From assembly GCF_907165205.1 (NCBI RefSeq), contig NC_058194.1, positions 1,364,824 to 1,428,823 on the forward strand: 64,000 nt of DNA, in the 5' to 3' direction. The notes beneath the pieces were generated by a model. The model made no database searches. It worked only from the letters and a program-made list of their open reading frames with translations, and was not told the origin of the DNA. Both the position numbers and the translations under genes were made by a program. Shown piece by piece: positions 33,939-45,668 of this stretch; position 1 is the stretch's first letter; each line of letters starts with the position of its first letter. Source of the DNA: Coccinella septempunctata (Eukaryota; Arthropoda; Insecta; Coleoptera; Coccinellidae).

Positions 33939-34528
33939 TGTTCGGTATTCACGTAAGTGGTTCGATTAATTTTCGAACGACCCACGTACTTGCACCGTTC
34001 TTTACGTGAAACCGCATATTCTCGGATCATTTATTATAAAAAATAGACTAAAAAGACATTTCCATAAACAGTATGATTTTGGATGCCAAAGAGTGAATTT
34101 AGTAATTGCCGCCGTCGCATTATTAATCGTTCTCATTCGGAAGATAAATCAAACTCAGTGTCTCAGTCACCAGAAAATTATAGACGAATTTTCTCGTACT
34201 TTAACAACCATCAATTGGGATTTACATTAAGTGCTTAGTGTTAGTTTTGGCAGCTGTCATCTTCAAAGGGGCCCCTTCAGCAGTCCACCACAGTCACCCC
34301 GTCGGGCAAGAGGTCATCAGCAAAGTAAGTCTGGCGCAACTACCTCATTCAGGGGCTCAAATAGAGTCGTCTTTCTTATACACATGTACAGTCCAACAAG
34401 TGAACCACTCACGAACTATCGTTCATTGCTTGAGGATTTTCCTCCGGTAAAAGACACACACTCGATTCTAACATAAATCATAGCAACAAATAACTTATTT
34501 ACAATGAAATTGAAAGTTCGTAGTAACA
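33939..34528 (-). repeat. 3' LTR of the truncated BEL/Pao element
   Basis: In the sense direction it begins TGTTACTACGAAC directly after a purine tract and ends ...AATACCGAACA, giving TG...CA ends. Only one LTR remains, so the edges rest on these terminal bases and on the polypurine tract. Confidence 0.65.
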
Positions 34529-34552
34529 CTCCCTCCCAGTGATGAGCTATCA

Positions 34553-36990
34553 TTACTTCTTTTCATAATTTCCTTCCAGATCAAGTAAACATAATTTGGT
34601 GAGAGGTCGTCTGTAGGTTCCAATAGTTGTTTTACCATCGACCACTCTAATGTTTCCATCTGCACCGGGATATACTGCAGTGACAATACCTTTAGGCCAC
34701 GTGTTTCTTGAAAATTGTGAGTCGATAATGATGACTACATCGCCAATACCAATTTTTCTTTTAGAAGATGAAAACCACTTCGTTCTATTTGTTAGGACAG
34801 GAAGATATTCCTTGATCCAGCGTCGCCAAAAATGATCAGCCAAAAGTTGTGATTTTCTCCACTGTTTTCTCTTGACTAAATCATTCTCGTCAAATTTTCC
34901 TGGGATCTGAGCTGCGCTGGAAGTACCTATCAAAAAATGGTTCGGTGTGAGTGCTTCACTATCTGCATTGTCCAGTGAAACTTGAACTAAAGGCCGACTA
35001 TTCACTAAAGTTTCCGCTTCAATCAATAAAGTTTGTAAAACTTCTTCTTGTGGAGATTTATCTTTTAAGATGATACTCAGTGTTATCTTTATCGATTTAA
35101 CTAAACGCTTCCAGCTGCAACCCATGTGAGGAGCAGAAGGAGATATGGAGTTAAATTCAATATTATTTGTTGTCATTCTGTTTTGGTCAAAATTTTCTAT
35201 CGCATTTTTCAGCTCTCTTTCTGCTCCTCGTAGATTTGTGCCATTATCTGAAAATATTCTCCTGGGGCATCCTCTCCGACCGATTAATCTTCTGATTGCC
35301 ATTATCGCCTTCAAAGAATGAGCTATTTCCAGATGAACTGCACGGGTGCTCATGCAAGTGAAGAGTACCCCATATCTCTTTTCGCGTCTACGGCCAATTG
35401 AAACTTGCATAGGTCCGAAATAGTCCATACCGGTCGTAGTGAAAGGTCTTACGAATGAACCTAGTCGGGATTCTGGCAGCGGGGCCATCTCTGGAATTTC
35501 AGGTATTGCTCTTCTGTTTTTGCAGAACTGACATTCTGTCCAAGAATTTCTGACCGCTGACCTCATATTCAGAATCCAATATCGTTGGCGACAAATTCTT
35601 GTCCACTATGTGCTGCTTTGTTGTGATAATAGCGAATTAGTAATTTTGTGAAATAATTTTTTGGCTCAAGTTTGATGGGAAATTTTGCATCATCCGTTGA
35701 ATCGTTGGAATATATTATTCTGCTTCGGACCCGTACAATATCTTCGTGATCTAAAATTGGAGACAATTTGGACAATTTGCTGTATGATTCAACCATTCCA
35801 CTTGACTCAAGAGACTGGAATTCTTCTGAAAAATCTTCACTTTGAACACATCTTATCCATAGTTTTTCGGCTATTTCCACTTCGCTCGTCGTCAGTTCTC
35901 CATCTATGGGTGATTTCTTCTTGACTTGTTGTAGAAATCTCAACATCCAAGCTGTTGTACGAATGACTTTTAACCACCTTGAGAATCTGCCACCAGTTTT
36001 CCATTCATTTTGATAATTTTCCCTCGTGGCATCATCGGCAACATTTTCTTTTGTCGATTTCCAATTCCATTGTCTAGCATCGGTATTTTCTACAATTTCA
36101 GACACTCGATGGGCAACAAATGGCTTGAAAATAGTTGGATTAGCTTTTATCCATCCAGCTACTGTTTTGGAATCAGTCCAATAGAAACATTTGTGGATAT
36201 TCAAACTATGGTTCTCTTTTATAGTCACTGCTAATCTGCTACCCAAAACTGCAGCTTGAAGTTCAAGTCTAGGAATCGAAACGATGCTCTTGATAGGTGA
36301 AACTCTTGATTTTGCCATTACGAAAGAAGTTTCTATCGAATTTTTTTTGTGACTCGAAAGTATGCAACTGCGGCATAAGCCTGGGCACTCGCATCGCAAA
36401 AAATGTGGAGTTGAATTTCTTGTGCTTCAAATAAATTCATAACGTAGCACCTTGGAATACTCAGATTAGTCAGTCTTTCGATATTTCGTACCCATTTTTT
36501 CCATTTAAGTTCCAACTCTGAAGTTAACTTGTCATCCCAGCCAATTTTCGAGAGCCAAATTTGTTGCAGTAAGATTCTAGCTGTGATGGTAAAATTACTC
36601 AAAAATCCGAATGAATCAAAAATACTCATAACTGCCTTCAAAACGTCTCTTTTTGTGACACTCTTCTGTGTCAAAGTCCTTATCTCCTCGTTGCTCCATT
36701 TAATTGAAAAGGAGAATGTATCTTCGTTAGGGTTCCAGAAAAGACCTAAAATTCTTTCGGTTGGTAGAACTGCTTCTTTTTCGAGATTCATGTTTTTTTG
36801 ATGGTTACTTCTGTATTCCTCCGGAATATTTCTCAAAACTTCTTTGGAATTACTCGCCCAGTTTCTGATTGTGAAGCCACCTCGACTTTGAACCTCGATT
36901 ACATCCGATGTCACCTCCTTTGCCTCCTCGATGGTATCGAAGCTATCCAGGTAATCATCAACATAATGTCTTTCAGTGATGGCTTTGATC
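34553..36990 (-). pseudogene. pol: BEL/Pao pol, C-terminal two thirds: RT end, RNase H, integrase, DUF5641
   Basis: Coding sequence from the PLE junction leftwards: RHYVDDYLDSFDT (catalytic YVDD), the Pao connection region (LGLFWNPNEDTF, IFDSFGFLSNFT), RNase H (LHIFCDASAQAYAAVAY; PRLELQAAVLGSRL; FYWTDSKTV), the integrase zinc region and core (GMDYFGPMQV, FSDNGTNLRGAE, and the SAPHMGCSWKRL segment with a lysine where the catalytic glutamate is normally found), and the C-terminal DUF5641 (RKIGIGDVVIIID, WPKGIVTAVYPG). Frameshifts near 36370 and 35568 break it. The K-for-E substitution would also inactivate the integrase. Confidence 0.85.
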
Positions 36991-36993
36991 GAT

Positions 36994-38276
36994 AGACTAC
37001 ATTGAATTATTTCAACTCTTATTCTGAAAACCTACAATTCATCCTAGAGGTAGAAGATCCAGAACATAGTGTACCCTTCCTAGATACAAAAGCTCAAAGG
37101 GAAGACAACATAATAAAATTGAAATGGTATAGAAAAGAGACTCATTCTAATAAGATGATTCATTATAACTCGAATCACAGTATGAACATGAAAATTAATG
37201 TAATAAAACAGATGAAGAAAAGAATAAGTAGAATATGTCACGAATCACATGTGAAAGAGGGAATAAGAAAACTATTTACAATTTTTGAAGAAAATGGGTA
37301 CCCATGCGGAATGTTGAATAAACTACTTTTCTCTAGCCACGAAACAGAAGACCAACGCCCAGAAATTGTCGATACACCAGAACAAACTCATTACGCTTCA
37401 TACACCAACATAAATGGATCAACAAATAAACTGAAAAACATATTTAAACAGGACAACATCAAAATTGCTGTGTACAACCAAAAAACTGTAGGAAAATTAT
37501 ATACAAAACTGAAAGATCCAATTCCAACAAAACTAAAGAGCAACGTAGTATATGAGTTGAAATGTGAAGATTGTGAAAATAAATATATAGGACAGACATC
37601 CCAGTGGTTGAAGAGTAGATTGGCATTACATAAATCTGACATCACTAAACACCACGAAAGATGCGCACTGGCAACCCATGCATACAACCTGGATCATAAA
37701 ATAAATTTTGAAGATGTAAATGTGTTACAAATAGAAAGAAATTATCAGAAGAGATTAGTGTTAGAAATGGTCGAAATTAATAAACAGACAAATGTTATGA
37801 ACAAAAAAACAGACACTAATAAGTTAAGGAGCATATATAGGTATTTGTTAGAAAAATCTAAAGAAAACTTGATATTTTACGACGGTCCAGTCAGTGAATG
37901 AGAACACAAAGAAAAATTAATTGTATGTCAATGTCAAAAAATAATATTTAATTAGCGTCAAATATGTCACAGTTATAATAAACATAAAATTTTTGTAAAT
38001 TGTTTGAACATTGTAGTCGAATGAAATGTGATGTCCCAAAAACTTTATTTTAAATTTATTGACGAGAAATGTTTATAGCCTCGCGGAACTTCTTTAAATA
38101 ACCTCAAATTCAGTAAGTCATCAAAGGTTAATATTAAACTGAAAATGTAAATTATTGTATTTCCAGAAGCCCTGAAGAAGAATTAAATCAAATTCGAAAG
38201 CTTGGCAAAGAATGAAGAGTTTTTCTTAAATTCTCCCTACAAAAGTAGTCGTTATACGCTTATTCACAAATTATAT
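36994..38276 (+). mobile_element. PLE-A copy 1, 5'-truncated Penelope-like element
   Basis: It starts at 'agactacattg' inside the reverse transcriptase, directly joined to the BEL pol. It runs through the GIY-YIG domain and 3' UTR to the boundary 'cacaaattatat', where copy 2 begins. The shared part has a constant 2,880-bp offset from copy 2, so there are no indels between them. The coding part (NSYSENLQF to DGPVSE) stays open, with IGQTSQW in the endonuclease where copy 2 has a stop. A truncated copy directly before a full copy is the arrangement described for Penelope. Confidence 0.85.
38169..38206 (+). ncRNA. Hammerhead-ribozyme-like motif, PLE-A copy 1/copy 2 junction
   Basis: Order: GCC, CTGAAGA, hairpin GAATT...AATTC, GAAAG, CTT, GGC. 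CUGAAGA and GAAA match the two hammerhead core strands (CUGANGA and GAAA). GCC/GGC form helix I next to the core. AGCU would be the minimal helix III, which can pair only between two copies. It lies 116 nt upstream of the copy 2 ATG (38322). A second identical instance lies at 41049-41086 at the end of copy 2. Confidence 0.7.
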
Positions 38277-38321
38277 CAATAATCTTAAAGACTATTAAAT
38301 ATTGAAACTTCTATCAATACC

Positions 38322-40781
38322 ATGGGTTTTTTCGAAGAAATAACACACAACTATGGATCCGTAACAACAAAGGAAATGAAATTATGGAGTACTAACAACA
38401 AGAAGATGGCTGCAGCTTTAAACAGACGAATATTTTTTTTGGAGTGCAAACGACAAGGACTCACACCAAAACACATAACATCTAATTTAAAAAGTATAAT
38501 GGGACTATTTGAATACGAAAATCAACGGTTAAATAAGAAAATACGGGAATTCAATGATGTCACAAGGAAGAAAATTTTAAACCTAGAACTGTGTCAGGTT
38601 AATCAAAAAATAAGAAGACTACAATTTGAAAATGATAAAACAAAACACAGGTTACGACATCTGCCAGAATATATTCTCAAAGAATATCAACGCAGACTAG
38701 AGATCTCGTTTAATAGAGAGTTTCAAGTAATTAAAGAAGCCAATATAAGAAAAATTAATAACCTCAAAAACAACAGTATTTCTAACTTCAAAACTCAAGA
38801 AAAATGGATTAAAAATCTATCCAGTAAAGAATTACCGAACACAGTTAAAAATCTTTTGTCTTTAGGATCCAAATTCAGTATCCCAACTACAAAAAAAGAC
38901 GTCAACATCGATCGTATAATAGCGGACACCTAATATATTTTGGAAGCCATACCAGCTGAAAGAAAAGATATACAAAGAGCAAAGGTTACAAATGTAGTAA
39001 CAAATTATATCCATAAACCCACTGAGCAAAACAATTTAACTCAAGGATGGTATAGGGAAAGCAAAAGGTTTTTAAAAGAAAATAGTGATCTAGTGGTGTT
39101 GAACAGTGACAAGGGTGCAGTGACGGTCATAATGGAGGAGAGAGATTATAATGAGAAGATGAAAGCTATCTTACAGTCAGAAAATTTCAAGAGACTACCT
39201 AGAGATCCTACCCAGACAATACAAACAAAATGTAATAAGTATATAGACAGACTTGAAAAACTGAAATACATAACGAAAGAACAAGCAAAAACAATGAAAA
39301 CATACAACTCAGTTGCTCCAAGAATCTACGGAAATCCTAAAGTTCATAAAAATGGGTTCCCAATGAGACCTATAATATCAAGTCTAAATAGTCCAATGAA
39401 TAAGTTATCTAAATTTGTTGCTGACATCCTAAAAACAGCATATGATGAAGAAAATGAATACTACGTCAAAGACACTTTTCACTTTGCAACAACAATAAAT
39501 AATTTCAAACTTCCAGAAAACTACACGTTAATTTCTCTTGATGTCATCAATTTGTTTGGGAATTTAGACAAAAAAGACATAATTGAATTGATAAAACAAA
39601 AATGGAGTGTGATAAAACTATATACTGATATTGATGAAGAACTTTTTAAAGAAATAATCCTGTTTCTGTTGGAGAATAATTACTGTGTTTTCCAGGGAGA
39701 ATATTATCTCCAGATATTTGGGTGTGCGATGGGGTCCAAACTGAGCCCAAGACTAGCTCAATATGTAATGGACCATTTAGTGAAAATATGTGTAAGCAAA
39801 TTACCTTTCAGTGTACCATTTTTGAAAAAGTTTGTAGACGACATAATAATGTCTGTTCCAAAAGAACAAACACAGACTACATTGAATTATTTCAACTCTT
39901 ATTCTGAAAACCTACAATTCACCCTAGAGGTAGAAGATCCAGAACATAGTGTACCCTTCCTAGATACAAAAGCTCAAAGGAAAGACAACATAATAAAATT
40001 GAAATGGTATAGAAAAGAGTCTCATTCTAATAAGATGATTCATTATAACTCGAATCACAGTATGAACATGAAAATTAATGTAATAAAACAGATGAAGAAA
40101 AGAATAAGTAGAATATGTCACGAATCACATGTGAAAGAGGGAATAAGAAAACTATTTACAATTTTTGAAGAAAATGGGTACCCATGCGGAATGTTGAATA
40201 AACTTCTTTTCTCTAGCCACGAAACAGAAGACCAACGCCCAGAAATTGTCGATACACCAGAACAAACTCATTACGCTTCATACCCCAACATAAATGGATT
40301 AACAAATAAACTGAAAAACATATTTAAACAGGGCAACATCAAAATTGCTGTGTACAACCAAAAAACTGTAGGAAAATTATATACAAAACTGAAAGATCCA
40401 ATTCCAACAAAACTAAAGAGCAACGTAGTATATGAGTTGAAATGTGAAGATTGTGAAAATAAATATATAGGATATACATCCCAGTAGTTGAAGAGTAGAT
40501 TGGCATTACATAAATCTGACATCACTAAACACCACGAAAGATGCGCACTGGCAACCCATGCATACAACCTGGATCATAAAATAAATTTTGAAGATGTAAA
40601 TGTGTTACAAATAGAAAGAAATTATCAGAAGAGATTAGTGTTAGAAATGGTCGAAATTAATAAACAGACAAATGTTATGAACAAAAAAACAGACACTAAT
40701 AAGTTAAGTAGCATATATAGGTATTTGTTAGAAAAATCTAAAGAAAACTTGATATTTTACGACGGTCCAGTCAGTGAATGA
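38322..40781 (+). pseudogene. PLE-A polyprotein: N-terminal region, reverse transcriptase, GIY-YIG endonuclease (two nonsense codons)
   Basis: The start ATG 38322 (MGFFEEITHNYG) matches the starts of PLE-B and PLE-C. All three open parts are in the same frame. TAA at 38934 sits where the other families have an acidic residue (ADVEY), and TAG at 40485 stands where copy 1 has tryptophan (TSQW); both are single-base changes. Reverse transcriptase: NSDKGAVTVIMEERDY, YGNPKVHKNGFPMRPIIS, LISLDVINLF (motif A), GCAMGSKLSP (motif B), KFVDDIIMSV (catalytic VDD). The endonuclease carries a CEDC pair, KYIGYTSQ and the FE/LEMVEI segment. PLE enzymes nick DNA and reverse transcribe element RNA. Confidence 0.88.
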
Positions 40782-41048
40782 GAACACAAAGAAAAATTAA
40801 TTGTATGTCAATGTCAAAAAATAATATTTAATTAGCGTCAAATATGTCACAGTTGTAATAAACAAAAAATTTTTGTAAATTGTTTGAACATTGTAGTCGA
40901 ATGAAATGTGATGTCCCAAAAACTTTATTTTAAATTTATTGACGAGAAATGTTTATAGCCTTGCGGAACTTCTTTAAATAACCTCAAATTCAGTAAGTCA
41001 TCAAAGGTTAATATTAAACTGAAAATGTAAATTATTGTATTTCCAGAA

Positions 41049-41086
41049 GCCCTGAAGAAGAATTAAATCAAATTCGAAAGCTTGGC
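41049..41086 (+). ncRNA. Hammerhead-ribozyme-like motif at the 3' end of PLE-A copy 2
   Basis: Identical to the motif at 38169-38206, exactly 2,880 bp further on. Here the downstream unit is missing and (TA)n follows about 70 bp later. Confidence 0.68.
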
Positions 41087-41147
41087 AAAGAATGAAGAGT
41101 TTTTCTTAAATTCTCCCTACAAAAGTAGTCGTTATACCCTTATTCAC

Positions 41148-41149
<2 letters not shown>

Positions 41150-41189
<40 letters not shown>

Positions 41190-41198
41190 GTGAATAAG

Positions 41199-41275
<77 letters not shown>

Positions 41276-41350
41276 ATATATTTTTTTTTTGTACACACCT
41301 ATATAAAAAAAAAGAAAAAAAAAAAATATATATATATATATATATTTATA
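41150..41350. repeat. (TA)n and A/T-rich low-complexity tract
   Basis: Long TA runs, a short inverted copy of the PLE-A end ('ttcacaaattata' at 41140 and 'taatttgtgaataaggg' at 41183), and mixed T/A homopolymers. PLE-A ends in it and PLE-B copy 1 ends against its other side. Confidence 0.85.
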
Positions 41351-41449
41351 TACACAAATCGGTAACTCCAACTCTTATTATGAATCTATATCAATAACGG
41401 GTTATTGGATGAGAAAGGACTGCAATTATGTGAAACTCATTTATTCATC

Positions 41450-41487
41450 GTCGACGTTTCGGCTCATGTTTGAGCCTTCTTCAGGAC
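41450..41487 (-). ncRNA. Hammerhead-ribozyme-like motif, 3' repeat of PLE-B copy 1
   Basis: Sense order: GTC, CTGAAGA, A, stem GGCTCA-aaca-TGAGCC, GAAAC, GTC, GAC. Core strands, a 6-bp helix II, GUC/GAC helix I and the palindromic ACGU helix III are all present. The loop carries the single base change relative to the other two PLE-B motifs, and the stem is unaffected. Confidence 0.72.
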
Positions 41488-41811
41488 TCTACAAGGTAAT
41501 AATAATATGTTATAATACAATGTATAACACATCAACATGAGACTTACTGAATAGTCGAGGTTAAAATTATTTCTAGCATCAAAACAAGTCAACAAGTAGT
41601 CAGCAGAAGGCAACATATATCACAACAGGTGAAAAGCCATATGAATAGAATTGTTAGGCACCAAAAGTCAGTATATTCTAAAATCAAATTTCTTAAATTT
41701 CAGAAAGAAGTACGAAAATTGCACATATGCAACGTTGGCGGAAACAGTACAATTGAGGTTACATCACAGAACACATGATACAATACATGAATAATTCTTT
41801 TTCTTTGTATA

Positions 41812-44325
41812 TCAACCAGAATCAACTGACACATCTCGGACAACATTATTATGTCTGTATGTAAATAAAAAGGAATATATATTACTGATATTTTCAATGT
41901 CCTTTCTAGAATTCATCACATTTTTGGTTCCTTTAATATGAAACATTTCTAAGAACGATCGCTTGTTTAAATTCCTTTCGAACTCCAATATCTTAGTCGA
42001 GTTATAATCCATTACATGTTTGGTTTTTCTACAGTGCTCAGCAAGAGCACAAATTTTTTTGGGATTTTTTATGTCGCTTTTGTGTTGAGTAAGTCTCTTC
42101 TTAACTTGTTGGGAGGTTTGGCCTATGTAGCCTAAATTACATGACAAGCATGGAACATGATACACAACTCCCCTCATCTTCATTTTATCAATCCTATCCT
42201 TAACAGTAGAATAAAGACCGGCTATACTAAATTGATTCTTTACTGCTATTTTTAAACTAGGTTCCTTTAACAGATTGATCAACTTATGAGTAACATCAGG
42301 TATAGCTGGTAAAGATGCATAAGTAATTGGTGTTGAGACTTCGAGTTGAGATCCGTTTCCACCACCTCTTGCATCACCCAAACTTTGTGACATATCACCC
42401 GATTGCAATCGTGCAGATGTATTAAAAATTAATTTGCTGCACATTGCTCTAGGATATCCGTTCTTTACAATTAAATCATAAAAGATTTTCAAATTCTTCA
42501 TTAGGAGAGTTGGATGAGAAATTCTACTGATTCTCTCTTTCATACCAATAATCAGATTAATATTTTGTTTCAGAGGATGACTTGATAAGAAGTTGATATA
42601 TCTACCAGAGCTACTGCTCTTTCTGAACCAATCAATCTTTAATTTATTATCACTTGTTCTTATCACTCTTGTGTCAAGAAAGGGAACAGAATTGTTTGTT
42701 TCCTCCTCTATTGTGAACTTAATATGCTGATTGAAACTGTTAAAACTATCAAGGACGAACTGGATCTGATCAGCAGGAACCGCACAAAATATGTCATCAA
42801 CATATTTTTTTATGATAGGGATCAAAAATGGTATCAAAGCTATTACAGCATCAAGCAGGTAGTCCATCACCATTCTCGCAATAATGGGACTCAATTTCAT
42901 CCCCATGGGTGATCCGAATATCTGGCAAAAAAACTTTCCATCGAAGACGAAATAATTGGACTCAAAAAGAAACTTCAGGATATTTATGAACTCGCCCATT
43001 GGTATATCTGTATGTGCTGATATTGAATCCCAATTATGTTCTATGACAGTTATTACCAAGTCAAGAGGAATGTTGCTATATAAGGATACAACATCCAAAC
43101 TGATTAACTTGTAGTTCGGTGGTAATTGGAAATCATTAAACATGGCAGAAAACTCAAAACTGTCTCTAACATAATATCTATTATTAGAATTATCCACTGA
43201 ATTGGTCAACACTGATGTTACAAACTCTGAAAGATGAGAAGTAGGGGTATCTATACATGACACAATCGGACGCAAAGTGAGGACAGGTTTGTGGACCTTC
43301 GGTAGGCCATAAAACCTAGCTGGAACACCATTATACTCATGTAAAATCTTACCTTGTTCCTTTGAAATATACTTCTTATCCACTAAATTTTTTACTATCG
43401 CATTAGCCTTAGTTTGAAACGATGAAGTAGGATCTCTTTGAAGTAGTCTATAATACCGATTATCATCCAGCACATCATAGGCCAAACGTAAATATTGATC
43501 TCTCCCAATTGCGACTGTGACATTACCCTTGTCTGATTGTAGTATTAAAAGATCAGGGTGACTCCTCAGAAAGCTCCTGCAATGATAGTATTCTCTCTGG
43601 AAAACATTCCTTATGACAGGAGAACTCCTGAGATAATTGGTTGTCACATTAGTTGTTAGAGATCTAGTAATATTTCTGTCGTCCTCATTAAAGTCTTTTT
43701 TTAAATGAATGACATATTCAACGTCAGCAAGGAGCTTTTGAAGGGACACTTCGCCCCTAGGAACGTCTATACAAAATTTATTGCCCAAAGAAAGAAATCT
43801 TTCAACTCTTTTAGGAATCTGAAAGGAACTCACATTTTTAAACCAACCAGATTGCTGGCATACCTTATCTAATTGTTCGTCTTTTAAAAAATCAATTTTC
43901 TTTAAATTTCCAGATCTTATCTTGTGAAATCTATCATTATATCTTATTGTTTGTCTTCTCCTGAACTCTGATAAAACATGACCCGGAAGGGAACTTTCAA
44001 GTTTACTCCACTGAACCGACACTTCTGACTCTAATTTAGTTATTATCTTAACAGTCATTCTAATTTCCAACCATAAGGTCTGATGAATCACTTTCACTCT
44101 CATATTTTCTGCAAAACGTGAAGTTACACCATCAGTTACTGATGCAAAAAGATAGTTCAAATTGTTCGCTATATGTTTAGGTCTTACGCCTTGCCTCTTA
44201 CACTCCAACAAGAAAACTCTTCTATTCCTCAATGATGCCAGTTTGATGTTACAATTCGCCCATGTCTTCAGACCTCTGGATGTTTCAATTCCATAAAGGT
44301 GTTGTATGTCTGCATAAAACCCCAT
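41812..44325 (-). CDS. PLE-B polyprotein: reverse transcriptase and GIY-YIG endonuclease (intact, 837 aa)
   Basis: An uninterrupted frame of full family length. Residues 1-250 form the PLE N-terminal region (MGFYADIQHLYG, LLECKRQGVRPKHI). Reverse transcriptase follows: QSDKGNVTVAIGRDQY, YGLPKVHKP, LRPIVSCIDTPTS, LISLDVVSLYSNIP (motif A aspartate), GSPMGMKLSP (motif B, about 472), KYVDDIFCAV (catalytic YVDD, 508-511) and VPFLDTRVI. A linker with a CLSC pair leads to the GIY-YIG nuclease: VYHVPC, GYIGQTSQQVKKRL (YIG at 733-735, arginine after it) and FLEMFHIK with the catalytic glutamate. No disabling change is visible; this copy could encode a working enzyme. ATG lies 109 nt after the hammerhead-like motif. 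Confidence 0.92.
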   Translation of the reverse strand: MGFYADIQHLYGIETSRGLKTWANCNIKLASLRNRRVFLLECKRQGVRPKHIANNLNYLFASVTDGVTSRFAENMRVKVIHQTLWLEIRMTVKIITKLESEVSVQWSKLESSLPGHVLSEFRRRQTIRYNDRFHKIRSGNLKKIDFLKDEQLDKVCQQSGWFKNVSSFQIPKRVERFLSLGNKFCIDVPRGEVSLQKLLADVEYVIHLKKDFNEDDRNITRSLTTNVTTNYLRSSPVIRNVFQREYYHCRSFLRSHPDLLILQSDKGNVTVAIGRDQYLRLAYDVLDDNRYYRLLQRDPTSSFQTKANAIVKNLVDKKYISKEQGKILHEYNGVPARFYGLPKVHKPVLTLRPIVSCIDTPTSHLSEFVTSVLTNSVDNSNNRYYVRDSFEFSAMFNDFQLPPNYKLISLDVVSLYSNIPLDLVITVIEHNWDSISAHTDIPMGEFINILKFLFESNYFVFDGKFFCQIFGSPMGMKLSPIIARMVMDYLLDAVIALIPFLIPIIKKYVDDIFCAVPADQIQFVLDSFNSFNQHIKFTIEEETNNSVPFLDTRVIRTSDNKLKIDWFRKSSSSGRYINFLSSHPLKQNINLIIGMKERISRISHPTLLMKNLKIFYDLIVKNGYPRAMCSKLIFNTSARLQSGDMSQSLGDARGGGNGSQLEVSTPITYASLPAIPDVTHKLINLLKEPSLKIAVKNQFSIAGLYSTVKDRIDKMKMRGVVYHVPCLSCNLGYIGQTSQQVKKRLTQHKSDIKNPKKICALAEHCRKTKHVMDYNSTKILEFERNLNKRSFLEMFHIKGTKNVMNSRKDIENISNIYSFLFTYRHNNVVRDVSVDSG

Positions 44326-44433
44326 GCTGTATCATACACAAATCGGTAACTCCAACTCTTATTATGAATCTATATCAATAACGGGTTATTGGATGAGAAA
44401 GGACTGCAATTATGTGAAACTCATTTATTCATC

Positions 44434-44471
44434 GTCGACGTTTCGGCTCATGTCTGAGCCTTCTTCAGGAC
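44434..44471 (-). ncRNA. Hammerhead-ribozyme-like motif, 5' repeat of PLE-B copy 1
   Basis: Sense order: GTC, CTGAAGA, A, stem GGCTCA-gaca-TGAGCC, GAAAC, GTC, GAC. It lies 109 nt upstream of the ORF start. Cleavage after the GUC triplet would leave a short 5' UTR. Activity is inferred from the motif. Confidence 0.72.
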
Positions 44472-44573
44472 TCTACAAGGTAATAATAATATGTTATAAT
44501 ACAATGTATAAGTATAAGTATATATATATATATATATAAGTATAAGTTTTTTTGCCAGATATTCGGATCACCC

Positions 44574-45668
44574 ATGGGGATGAAATTGAGTCCCATTATT
44601 GCGAGAATGGTGATGGACTACCTGCTTGATGCTGTAATAGCTTTGATACCATTTTTGATCCCTATCATAAAAAAATATGTTGATGACATATTTTGTGCGG
44701 TTCCTGCTGATCAGATCCAGTTCGTCCTTGATAGTTTTAACAGTTTCAATCAGCATATTAAGTTCACAATAGAGGAGGAAACAAACAATTCTGTTCCCTT
44801 TCTTGACACAAGAGTGATAAGAACAAGTGATAATAAATTAAAGATTGATTGGTTCAGAAAGAGCAGTAGCTCTGGTAGATATATCAACTTCTTATCAAGT
44901 CATCCTCTGAAACAAAATATTAATCTGATTATTGGTATGAAAGAGAGAATCAGTAGAATTTCTCATCCAACTCTCCTAATGAAGAATTTGAAAATCTTTT
45001 ATGATTTAATTGTAAAGAACGGATATCCTAGAGCAATGTGCAGCAAATTAATTTTTAATACATCTGCACGATTGCAATCGGGTGATATGTCACAAAGTTT
45101 GGGTGATGCAAGAGGTGGTGGAAACGGATCTCAACTCGAAGTCTCAACACCAATTACTTATGCATCTTTACCAGCTATACCTGATGTTACTCATAAGTTG
45201 ATCAATCTGTTAAAGGAACCTAGTTTAAAAATAGCAGTAAAGAATCAATTTAGTATAGCCGGTCTTTATTCTACTGTTAAGGATAGGATTGATAAAATGA
45301 AGATGAGGGGAGTTGTGTATCATGTTCCATGCTTGTCATGTAATTTAGGCTACATAGGCCAAACCTCCCAACAAGTTAAGAAGAGACTTACTCAACACAA
45401 AAGCGACATAAAAAATCCCAAAAAAATTTGTGCTCTTGCTGAGCACTGTAGAAAAACCAAACATGTAATGGATTATAACTCGACTAAGATATTGGAGTTC
45501 GAAAGGAATTTAAACAAGCGATCGTTCTTAGAAATGTTTCATATTAAAGGAACCAAAAATGTGATGAATTCTAGAAAGGACATTGAAAATATCAGTAATA
45601 TATATTCCTTTTTATTTACATACAGACATAATAATGTTGTCCGAGATGTGTCAGTTGATTCTGGTTGA
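44574..45668 (+). pseudogene. PLE-B ORF, C-terminal 364 codons (truncated copy)
   Basis: It contains motif B, the YVDD site and the complete GIY-YIG domain, but lacks the N-terminal 473 residues, so it cannot make a functional enzyme. It is open throughout and identical in sequence to residues 474-837 of the intact copy, indicating a very recent duplication or gene conversion. Confidence 0.88.

Larger units (their letters stand above)
33939..36993 (-). mobile_element. 5'-truncated BEL/Pao LTR retrotransposon
   Basis: The 3' LTR occupies 33939-34528 and is preceded in the sense direction by the polypurine tract CTGGGAGGGAG (34529-34539). Upstream lies pol from the reverse transcriptase catalytic site to the C-terminus. 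The element is cut at 36993, where PLE-A begins; gag, protease, most of the reverse transcriptase and the 5' LTR are absent from the window. It is a different family from the BEL element at 54672-60360: the LTR is longer (590 versus 175 bp) and the proteins differ. Confidence 0.82.
38277..41156 (+). mobile_element. PLE-A copy 2, full-length Penelope-like element
   Basis: A 2,880-bp unit from the boundary after copy 1 to 'cacaaattatat', where a long (TA)n tract begins. It contains one ORF with two nonsense codons, a 3' UTR and the hammerhead-like motif. The 3' part is nearly identical to copy 1. Confidence 0.85.
41354..44516 (-). mobile_element. PLE-B copy 1, complete Penelope-like element with terminal direct repeats
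   Basis: Minus strand. Direct repeats of about 170 bp, each with a hammerhead-like motif, lie at 41354-41522 (3') and 44338-44508 (5'). These correspond to the pseudo-LTRs of PLEs. They differ at least at one base in the ribozyme loop (tgttt versus tgtct). The ORF between them is intact. Both ends touch (TA)n tracts. Confidence 0.88.

Noticed and set aside
34231..34476. Short plus-strand frame with a hydrophobic start and SAVHHSHPV, resembling a cuticle-protein exon
   Set aside because: It lies entirely inside the BEL LTR (33939-34528) and has no gene context; the resemblance is short and low-complexity.
37391..37687. Minus-strand frames of about 98 codons in both PLE-A copies
   Set aside because: Antisense shadows of the GIY-YIG coding region; conserved only because the two copies are near-identical.
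41144..41371. Frame encoding YIYIY repeats
   Set aside because: Translation of (TA)n; not a gene.
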